Shown in pieces: positions 14,994-20,580 of a DNA stretch of 20,580 bases (position 1 is the first letter of the stretch; every line of letters begins with the position of its first letter). The DNA is taken from assembly GCA_031400185.1 (NCBI GenBank), contig JANNPN010000211.1, forward strand, positions 1 through 20,580, written 5' to 3'. The notes below the pieces were generated by a model. The model saw only the letters and a program-made list of their open reading frames with translations, made no database searches and was not told where the DNA came from. Source of the stretch: UTPRO1 sp031400185 (GTDB lineage: Bacteria > Desulfobacterota > Binatia > UTPRO1). The position numbers and the translations under genes are program-made.

Positions 14994-15971
14994 TCAGAGC
15001 TTGCCGGCGAGCCGCACCACGACGATGGGCTGCGCCGGCGCATCGGTGGTGATCGTCAGCACGGCGTTCAGCGGGCCGCGGCGCTCGGGCTTGCCGGTGT
15101 AGCGTACCGTCACGTTCCAGGCCGGCTCGCCGGCGACCGCGACGGCCTCGGCGGAGAAGTCGCGATCGCTCGGCTCCGCGCGCAGGACCTGGAACGGGGC
15201 CCCGTCGCTCGCGGTGATTCGGACGGCGACGGGCCCGTGCGCTGGACCGACCCGGAGCTGCGCCGGCACGGCGACGAGCGGTCCGATCACGACGATCGTC
15301 GGGGCGAGGTCGAAGCGCGGCGCCGCCGCCAAGGAGGTCAGGAGCACGGCCTTCGGCGTGTGCGAGCCGACCGCGAGTCCGGCCGCGGGCGTCAGCGTCA
15401 CCTGATAGCGGCGGTGGTTGCCTGCGACCGCGGGGTCGAGCGGGACGACGGTCGCGCGCAGCATGGCATCGTCCTCGACGCCCGTGATGCGGAACGCCGC
15501 CCCGTCCGGCGCGTGTACGGTGAGGACCGCGGGCGCCAGCATGCGGCTCGGGCCGCGCAGGGTCGGCCGCTCGCTCGGCTCGACGACGAGCGCGGGCTGG
15601 CTGTCGGCGATGATCGTCAGGGTGAGGACCCGTTGGTCGGGATCGTTGGTGCGGACGTTGACGATCTTCTCGACGCGCCCGCGCATGTGGGTCGTGTCGA
15701 GGACGGCCGTGATCTTCCCGGTGCCGCCGGCGGGGATCTCGCGGTCGTAGTCCGTCGTCGTGCACCCGCATTCGGGCTTCGCGAGGATCTGGAGGGGCTT
15801 CGTGCCGATGTTCCGGAGCTCGTACGTGTGCCGCACCTGCGTGCCGGCCTCGACGCGTCCGGCATCGAAGCGGGACGCGATCGCCTCGAGCACGGCGTCG
15901 GCGGCGCCGGCGTGACCGCCGAGCGTCGCGAAAACCGCCGCCGCCGCGACGAGACGTATCCGACGGGTCAT
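14994..15971 (-). CDS. Secreted DUF1573-domain protein
   Basis: A 325-residue exported protein. Residues 1-24 look like a Sec signal peptide (VAAAAVFATLGGHAGAA). Residues about 28-125 are a DUF1573 Ig-like domain, recognisable by the YELRNIGTKPLQILA strand, the CGC motif at 68-70 followed by TTTDY, and IPAGGTGKITAVLDTTHMRG. The rest (about 130-325) looks like two more divergent beta-sandwich segments with strands such as RYQVTLTPAAGLAVGSHTPK. The family is widespread in Bacteroidetes and Proteobacteria, without a firmly known role. The ATG overlaps the stop of the acyl-CoA synthetase as ATGA, so the two are translationally coupled, an odd pairing of a secreted beta-protein with a cytoplasmic ligase. 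Confidence 0.85.
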   Translation of the reverse strand: MTRRIRLVAAAAVFATLGGHAGAADAVLEAIASRFDAGRVEAGTQVRHTYELRNIGTKPLQILAKPECGCTTTDYDREIPAGGTGKITAVLDTTHMRGRVEKIVNVRTNDPDQRVLTLTIIADSQPALVVEPSERPTLRGPSRMLAPAVLTVHAPDGAAFRITGVEDDAMLRATVVPLDPAVAGNHRRYQVTLTPAAGLAVGSHTPKAVLLTSLAAAPRFDLAPTIVVIGPLVAVPAQLRVGPAHGPVAVRITASDGAPFQVLRAEPSDRDFSAEAVAVAGEPAWNVTVRYTGKPERRGPLNAVLTITTDAPAQPIVVVRLAGKL

Positions 15972-17842
15972 CGGCTGCGTGCGGCGGAGCCCGCAAGGCC
16001 GAGCAGGTGCGGCACCTCGGCATGCCGCTCGGACGTGAGGGGGACGTAGGTCGCGGCGGACTCGGCGCGGACGAACAGCGGGTCGCGGATGCGCGCCGGA
16101 TCGTACCCGTCCTCCTGGAGCTCCACCTTGCGGAGCTTGAAGGTGGAGGTGACGTCCGGCTCGGGCGTGAGCCGCACGAAGAAGGGCACCGCGTACGACG
16201 GCAGCCGGGCGCTGGTGAACGCGAAGAACCCGGCGGCGTCGAACGCGACCCCGGGCTGCAGGACGAGCGCCGCCATGCCGGCGCGTCCTTCGGCGCCGGG
16301 GACCGCGACCCCGTAGACGTTCGCGATCGCGACGCCCGGGAAGGTGCCGACCGTTTCGGCGACCTCCTGCGTCGACACGTTCTCGCTCTTCCAGCGGTAC
16401 GTGTCGCCGATCCGGTCGACGAACGTGAAGTAGCCGTCGGCATCGTGCACGAGCAGGTCGCCCGAGCGGTACCAGCGGTCGCCGGGCGCGAAGACGTCGC
16501 GCAGAATCTTGGCGTCGGTTGCGGTCGCCGAGGTGTAGCCTTCAAAGCGGCCCGCGCCCGAGTCCGGCAGGTCGAGGATCATGCCCAGGAACTCGCCGAC
16601 CTCGCCAGGCGCGCATTCGATGCAGCGGCCGTCGGCGGTGCGCGGGTGCGCGCCCGTCGCGACGTCGTAGCGGATCAGGCGGCCGTTGTGGCGCTCCTTG
16701 AAGGGGATGCGGCCGCAGGAGCCGACGCGGCCGTCGAGGTTGATGAGGCTCGTGTTGGCCTCGGTCGAGCTCCAGCCTTCGAGGATGCGCTCGATGCCGA
16801 AGCGGTCCTGGAACGCCTGCCAGATGTCGGCCCCGAGGCCGGCGCCCATCATCACGCGCAGACGATGATCGCGGTCGGCGGGCGAGGGCGGCGCGTTCAG
16901 GAGGTAGCGGCAGAGCTCGCCGACGTATTGGCACGCGGTGACGCCGTCGCGGCGCGCCTCGTCCCAGAAGCGGCTCGTGCTGAAGCGGCGCCGGAGCGCT
17001 ACGGCCGCGCCGTGGCTGAGCGCGCACGAGACGACCACCATGCCGCCCGCGCCGTGGTAGAGCGGGAGCACGCACGCGATCACGTCGTCGGGGCCGTACC
17101 CCGCGATCGCAGACATGCCGTCGCCGACCCCGAGATAGCGCATGTGCGAAAGCCGCGCGGCCTTCGGGAGCCCTGTCGTCCCGGACGTGAAGATGTGGAA
17201 GAGGTCGTCGCCGCCGCGGAGCTCGGAACGGACCGCCGGGTCGAGGTCGGTCGCCGGCATGGCGGCGGCGAGCGGGTCGAGCGCGAGGAACGTCAGGTGC
17301 GGTGTCGCCGGCGCGTCGTTGGGGGCGCTTCCTGCGGCGCTCGACGCGTCGTCCGCAGTCCAGGGATCATCCAGGACGTAGACGGGTGGCAGCGCGACCC
17401 CCTCCGGCATACCGGCGAGCGCCGCCACGAGCTCGCGTCCGACGATCCACGCCTGCGCCTCGGTCGTCGCGAGCGCGTGGCGGAGCACCTCGCCGCGCAG
17501 CTGGGTATTGATGAGAGCCACCGTGACCCCGAGCTTCGCGAGCGCGAGCCAGGTGACGATGAACTCGGGACGGTTCTCCATGAGAAGGGCGACCGAGCGT
17601 CCGCGGGCGACCCCGCGGGCGTGGAGCGCATGCGCGACCCGGTTCGCGTGCCCGTTCACGGTCGCGTAGTCGAGCCGCGCGCCGTCATAGAGAATGAACG
17701 CCCGCGCGGGGTGGGTACGCGCCCGTTCCTCGAAGCGGTCGGCGACCGTGTAGCGCTGCGAGGGCGTGTGGCGGAGCGTGGCGGCGGCGAGCTGGTCGAG
17801 CTTTGCCTGAGTCACTTCACGGGGGACTGGGCCGGCGGGCAT
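15968..17842 (-). CDS. FATP-type (very) long-chain acyl-CoA synthetase
   Basis: A 624-residue ANL-superfamily adenylating enzyme that activates a carboxylic acid to its CoA thioester with ATP. The P-loop TSGTTGLPK is at 219-227. The EGWSSTEANTS region is near 355-365, and YRSGDLL around 458-464. DRIGDTYRWKSENVSTQEV at 476-494 is the signature of the fatty-acid-transport-protein (FATP/SLC27) branch, as in mycobacterial FadD6/FadD17-type enzymes. The C-terminal TFKLRKVEL carries the A10 lysine region. FATP-type enzymes often handle very long-chain, branched or sterol side-chain acids. It lies 54 nt after tetR on the same strand and overlaps DUF1573. The divergent meta-cleavage genes suggest its acid may come from or feed the same pathway. 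Confidence 0.92.
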   Translation of the reverse strand: MPAGPVPREVTQAKLDQLAAATLRHTPSQRYTVADRFEERARTHPARAFILYDGARLDYATVNGHANRVAHALHARGVARGRSVALLMENRPEFIVTWLALAKLGVTVALINTQLRGEVLRHALATTEAQAWIVGRELVAALAGMPEGVALPPVYVLDDPWTADDASSAAGSAPNDAPATPHLTFLALDPLAAAMPATDLDPAVRSELRGGDDLFHIFTSGTTGLPKAARLSHMRYLGVGDGMSAIAGYGPDDVIACVLPLYHGAGGMVVVSCALSHGAAVALRRRFSTSRFWDEARRDGVTACQYVGELCRYLLNAPPSPADRDHRLRVMMGAGLGADIWQAFQDRFGIERILEGWSSTEANTSLINLDGRVGSCGRIPFKERHNGRLIRYDVATGAHPRTADGRCIECAPGEVGEFLGMILDLPDSGAGRFEGYTSATATDAKILRDVFAPGDRWYRSGDLLVHDADGYFTFVDRIGDTYRWKSENVSTQEVAETVGTFPGVAIANVYGVAVPGAEGRAGMAALVLQPGVAFDAAGFFAFTSARLPSYAVPFFVRLTPEPDVTSTFKLRKVELQEDGYDPARIRDPLFVRAESAATYVPLTSERHAEVPHLLGLAGSAARSR

Positions 17843-17896
17843 GCGGTCTTGTAGCAGTCCGCGGACGTCCGAACAGCGGTGGGCGGCCGGCGTGCG

Positions 17897-18568
17897 TCAG
17901 GCGCGACCGCGGATCCGGCGTGCCGGCCGGGCCACGACGGTCGGCGCCGGCACGTCGAGCGGCGGTAGCGGCCGCACCGCGATCGCGTCGGCCTCCCGAC
18001 CCGGGACGTCGAGCCCGCGCAGGACCACTCCCGCGATGGCCGTGGCATGCGCCTCCGCGTCGCCCGCATCGCCTTCGAGCACGCTCCGCATGCCCGCGAG
18101 CACGCTGCCTTGCACGAGGTCGAGGGCGGCCGTTTCGCTCGCGTAGCGGAGACGGCGGGCGCGCCGGCCCGCGCGCAGGTCGGCCAGCAATGGGTCCGCC
18201 GCGGCCGCACTCGGCGTCGCCGTGCTGTGCCAGACACGAAGGAGGGCTGCCGCCCAGACGGGGTCCTGACGGGCCTGCAGGACGAAGCGCCGGCACCCGA
18301 TCGCAACCCGCTCGGCCGGATCCGCGACGGCGGCGCGGCTCGCCGCGACCGCGGCGTGGAGGCGGAGGGCGAGGCGGAGGCTCGTCGCCTCGAGCAGGGC
18401 TTCGCGGGTTCGGAAGTAGTTGTAGAAGGTTCCGTTCGATACGCCGGCTTCGGCGGCGATCTCGTGGATCGCCGCGGCGCCGGCGCCCTTCCGCGCGAAG
18501 ACGCGGACCGCGGCATCGAGCAGGAGCTCGCGGGTGCGCAAACGGAGGACGCCGATGCTGCGGGGCAC
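17897..18568 (-). CDS. TetR-family transcriptional regulator
   Basis: A 223-residue TetR-type repressor. The N-terminal DNA-binding domain shows RELLLDAAVRVFARKG, then the helix-turn-helix at about 33-53 ending in the hallmark GTFYNYFRTREAL. The C-terminal ligand domain is Ala/Arg-rich and not assignable to a known effector class. The start is GTG at 18568; no good ribosome site is visible before it, so a leaderless or slightly different start is possible. It is transcribed away from the FAH-dioxygenase-hydroxylase operon, and a 33-bp dyad lies 23 bp upstream of its start. The likely roles are autoregulation and repression of that operon, and possibly of the synthetase behind it. Effector unknown: an aromatic acid or an acyl-CoA are reasonable guesses. 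Confidence 0.88.
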   Translation of the reverse strand: MPRSIGVLRLRTRELLLDAAVRVFARKGAGAAAIHEIAAEAGVSNGTFYNYFRTREALLEATSLRLALRLHAAVAASRAAVADPAERVAIGCRRFVLQARQDPVWAAALLRVWHSTATPSAAAADPLLADLRAGRRARRLRYASETAALDLVQGSVLAGMRSVLEGDAGDAEAHATAIAGVVLRGLDVPGREADAIAVRPLPPLDVPAPTVVARPARRIRGRA

Positions 18569-18590
18569 GAGCCGTACGCTAGCCGTGAAA

Positions 18591-18623
18591 TGAGAGTATC
18601 GTCAATACTTGACAAAACTCTCA
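18591..18623. promoter_or_regulatory. 33-bp dyad operator overlapping a -35 box, tetR/FAH divergent promoter
   Basis: Outer arms TGAGAGT (18591-18597) and ACTCTCA (18617-18623), and inner arms GTCAA (18601-18605) and TTGAC (18609-18613), share one centre at 18607; 13 of 16 possible base pairs match. The inner right arm is also a perfect -35 box, TTGACA (18609-18614), for the plus-strand operon, so a bound repressor would block polymerase. I find no clear -10 box at the expected distance. A second overlapping dyad, AGTAT-cgtca-ATACT (18595-18609), has a different centre. Confidence 0.7.
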
Positions 18624-18668
18624 AGGGAGTGCGAGAGTCGGCGACATCGCGTCACGAAGGAGGATTCC

Positions 18669-19505
18669 ATGCGCATCGCCAACGTCCGAGGCCGTCTCAC
18701 GCTTCTCGAAACCGGCAGCGAGATCGACGTCGAGCAGGCCTCGAAGGGACGGTTCTCGTCGGACCCCCAGGCGATCTACGCCGAGTGGCCCGCCTTCACG
18801 GCGTGGGCATCGTCGGCGACTGGAGGGCCCGCGGTGGCGATCGCGGACGGCGACCTCGGCCCGCCGGCGCCGCGGCCCGCACAGGTGTTCGGCATCGGGC
18901 TCAACTACGCCGCCCACGCCGCCGAGGCTGGCCTTCCCGTCCCGGAGCGCTTGCCCGTGTTCACCAAGTTTCCGACCTGCCTCGCCGGCCCGAACGACGC
19001 CATCGTGCTGCCGAGCGCCGCCGTCGACTGGGAAGTGGAGCTCGTCGTCGTCATGGGGATCCGCGCCTACAAGGTCGCGGAGAGCGCGGCGTGGGACCAC
19101 GTCGCCGGGCTCGCGGTCGGGCAGGACGTGTCCGAGCGCGTCGTGCAGTGGTCGGGCGGTGGGCAGTTCTCGATGGGGAAGTCGTTTCCGACCTTCGGGC
19201 CGTTCGGCCCGTGTCTCGTCACCCCCGACGAGGTCCCGAATCGTGACGACCTGGCCCTCCGCTGTTGGGTGAACGACGAGCTCATGCAGGAGAGCCGCAC
19301 CTCCGACATGGTCTTCAGCGTGGCGCGCATCGTCGCGGGTCTCTCCGCGATCCTGCCGCTGCTCCCGGGCGACGTGATCTTCACCGGGACGCCGTCCGGC
19401 ATCGGCGCTAGCCGGAAGCCGCCGCGCTTCCTGCAACCGGGCGACGTCGTGCGGAGCGAGATCGAGGGTCTCGGGCATCTCCGCAACGCCTGCGTCGCCG
19501 AATAG
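18669..19505 (+). CDS. FAH-family hydrolase (fumarylacetoacetate hydrolase-like)
   Basis: A 278-residue enzyme of the fumarylacetoacetate hydrolase superfamily, which cleaves or tautomerises diketo acids and ring-cleavage products in aromatic degradation. FGIGLNYAAHAAE (74-86), then the metal ligands E122 and E124 in DWEVELVVVMG and D153 in GQDVSER, K171 in MGKSFPTFGPFGP, and FTGTPSGIG (238-246) are all present. The ATG at 18669 is chosen for its perfect AAGGAGG ribosome site 5 nt upstream; the frame also opens earlier, but those residues fall inside the operator. It is the first gene of an operon with an extradiol dioxygenase (14-nt gap) and an MhpA-like hydroxylase. It probably hydrolyses or isomerises the meta-cleavage product. 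Confidence 0.93.
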   Translation: MRIANVRGRLTLLETGSEIDVEQASKGRFSSDPQAIYAEWPAFTAWASSATGGPAVAIADGDLGPPAPRPAQVFGIGLNYAAHAAEAGLPVPERLPVFTKFPTCLAGPNDAIVLPSAAVDWEVELVVVMGIRAYKVAESAAWDHVAGLAVGQDVSERVVQWSGGGQFSMGKSFPTFGPFGPCLVTPDEVPNRDDLALRCWVNDELMQESRTSDMVFSVARIVAGLSAILPLLPGDVIFTGTPSGIGASRKPPRFLQPGDVVRSEIEGLGHLRNACVAE

Positions 19506-19519
19506 CGAAGGAGCCGACC

Positions 19520-20437
19520 ATGGCCTTGCACCGCCTCACGACGATCACGCTCGGCGTCCCCGACGTGGCCCCAGTCGCGCGCTACTACGAGGAGTTCGGG
19601 CTCATGCCGCTCGGTGGCGGACGGTTCGCGACCGCCGACGGCGGCGAGCAGTTGCGCCTCGTATCCGCGCCGACGCGCCGTCTCCTCGAGCTCGGGATCG
19701 GCGCGGACGATGCCGACGACCTCGGTCGCATCGCCCGCGGCCTCGATCGCCTCGGCGTCGCGTCGGACGCCGGCGCCGACACTCTCGTCGCGAACGATCC
19801 CGGAACGGGCGTCCGCGTCGTCGTCCGCGTCACCGAGCGCATGCGGCAAGCGGCGACCGCGGTGGCCGCGTACAACGGCCCCGGACGCATCGACCGGAAG
19901 ACCGCCCGGGCCGACGCGATCGAGCGCGAGACCGCGGTCCGTCCCCGGAAGCTCGGTCACGTCGTCCTCGGGTCCGTCGACTTTCCCGCGAGCCAGCGGT
20001 TCTTCGTCGAGGGCGTCGGGTTCAAGGTCAGCGACACGATCGACGGGCTCGCGTCGTTCCTGCGCTGCTCGACCGACCATCACAATCTCCTCGTCCAACC
20101 CGCCCCAGTGCCGTTCCTTCATCACAGCTCGTGGCAGGTGGACGACGTCGACGAGATCGGCCGCGGCGCGCACGCGATGCTCGCCGCGGACCCCGGCCGG
20201 CACGTGTGGGGGCTCGGCCGCCACCACATCGGCTCGAACTTCTTCTGGTACCTGAAGGATCCGGCCGGGAACTTCAGCGAGTACTACGCCGACCTCGACT
20301 GCATCCTCGAGGACCAGCTCTGGAAGCCCGGGGTGTGGGAGGGCTCCAAGGGTCTCTACAACTGGGGACCGCCGCCGCCGATGTCGTTCCTCTCGCCCGA
20401 CGATCTCGCCGAGCTCATGGCCGGCGCGCACGCGTAG
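19520..20437 (+). CDS. Extradiol (type I, VOC) ring-cleavage dioxygenase
   Basis: A 305-residue two-domain vicinal-oxygen-chelate protein like catechol 2,3-dioxygenase or 2,3-dihydroxybiphenyl dioxygenase. The 2-His-1-Glu iron ligands are visible in the C-terminal half: H147 in KLGHVVLGS, H202 in LHHSSWQV, and E254 in NFSEYYAD. H235 and Y244 match second-shell catalytic residues. The N-terminal half lacks ligands, as is usual. After E254 the protein carries a ~50-residue tail (WKPGVWEGSKGLYNWGPPPP). An AAGGAG ribosome site lies 6 nt before the ATG. It should open a catechol-type ring produced by the hydroxylase downstream, giving the substrate of the FAH hydrolase upstream. The exact catechol is unknown. 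Confidence 0.92.
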   Translation: MALHRLTTITLGVPDVAPVARYYEEFGLMPLGGGRFATADGGEQLRLVSAPTRRLLELGIGADDADDLGRIARGLDRLGVASDAGADTLVANDPGTGVRVVVRVTERMRQAATAVAAYNGPGRIDRKTARADAIERETAVRPRKLGHVVLGSVDFPASQRFFVEGVGFKVSDTIDGLASFLRCSTDHHNLLVQPAPVPFLHHSSWQVDDVDEIGRGAHAMLAADPGRHVWGLGRHHIGSNFFWYLKDPAGNFSEYYADLDCILEDQLWKPGVWEGSKGLYNWGPPPPMSFLSPDDLAELMAGAHA

Positions 20438-20448
20438 CGACGACCGCC

Positions 20449-20580
20449 GTGGCGGACGACTTCGACGTCGCGATCGTCGGGTACGGCCCCGTCGGGCAGG
20501 CGCTCGCGATCCTGCTCGGCCGGCGCGGCTGGCGCGTCGGCGTGTTCGAGAAGCAATCCGCGGCGTACCCGCTGCCGCGC
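20449..20580 (+). CDS. FAD-dependent aromatic hydroxylase, MhpA-like (5' part, cut by window end)
   Basis: Only the first 44 codons are present. From GTG at 20449 the protein reads MADDFDVAIVGYGPVGQALA and on to VFEKQSAAYPLPR, the dinucleotide-binding motif GxGPxG and the YPLPR segment of MhpA-type 3-(3-hydroxyphenyl)propionate hydroxylases and related flavoprotein monooxygenases. There is no ATG alternative and no strong ribosome site; it starts 11 nt after the dioxygenase stop and is probably translated by coupling. The enzyme would hydroxylate an aromatic ring to give the catechol for the dioxygenase. Confidence 0.85.
   Translation, partial: MADDFDVAIVGYGPVGQALAILLGRRGWRVGVFEKQSAAYPLPR

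Noticed and set aside
12485..15052. Very long plus-strand open frame (855 codons) opposite the PQQ gene
   Set aside because: It is antisense to a gene with clear domains, runs across two gene boundaries, and encodes Arg/Asp/Val-rich sequence without motifs. High GC keeps such shadow frames open.
14770..16545. 591-codon minus-strand frame across DUF1573 and the synthetase
   Set aside because: Arg/Pro-rich out-of-frame translation of two clear genes, with no domain of its own.

Overview
The window is high-GC, gene-dense bacterial chromosome. Genes are packed tightly, with many ATGA-type stop/start overlaps and few gaps. The content fits a soil or sediment bacterium of the Desulfobacterota/Binatota/Rokubacteria kind or a similar uncultured high-GC lineage: a CYP125-like P450, an LLM flavin/F420 enzyme, an FATP-type acyl-CoA synthetase, aromatic meta-cleavage enzymes, an orphan molybdopterin oxidoreductase, and large secreted proteins with Thr-Pro linkers. 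This assignment is inferred from gene content and style; no rRNA or marker gene is present. I saw no tRNA, rRNA, CRISPR array or insertion sequence.

Layout. (1) 95-2984, minus strand: a translationally coupled SDR - LLM oxidoreductase - cytochrome P450 operon. Divergent from it, 3121-4020 plus strand, are two small SnoaL/NTF2-fold genes, the second resembling ketosteroid isomerase. The 136-bp divergent gap holds two candidate operators. (2) 4236-6987, minus: a 47-aa very basic protein of unknown function, an MFS transporter, and a CNNM/CorC-type CBS membrane protein whose stop overlaps the MFS start. (3) 7057-10121, minus: a molybdopterin oxidoreductase with no normal start codon, overlapping the end of a secreted, cysteine-rich protein of unknown family. 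(4) 10283-14707, minus: a 1474-residue secreted modular protein. It has a PQQ-sugar-dehydrogenase-like beta-propeller, a PKD domain, two more beta-sandwich-like segments, a long Thr-Pro linker, and three six-cysteine repeats, the last two separated by a second Thr-Pro linker. (5) 14994-18568, minus: tetR - FATP-type acyl-CoA synthetase - DUF1573 secreted protein. (6) 18669-20580, plus: FAH-family hydrolase - extradiol (VOC) dioxygenase - start of an MhpA-like FAD hydroxylase cut by the window edge. A strong 33-bp dyad lies between tetR and this operon.

How it fits together (inference). The right-hand block is a classic aromatic ring hydroxylation / meta-cleavage / C-C hydrolysis set under a divergent TetR regulator, with an acyl-CoA synthetase to activate a carboxylic substrate. 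The left-hand block (P450, SDR, LLM enzyme, two SnoaL-fold proteins) looks like oxidative catabolism of a hydrophobic, possibly steroid- or terpenoid-like compound. The two blocks may serve related substrates, but the sequence does not prove it. The most unusual items are the giant modular PQQ protein with its duplicated six-Cys domains, the molybdoenzyme without a canonical start, the 47-aa basic protein, and the well-formed tetR operator.
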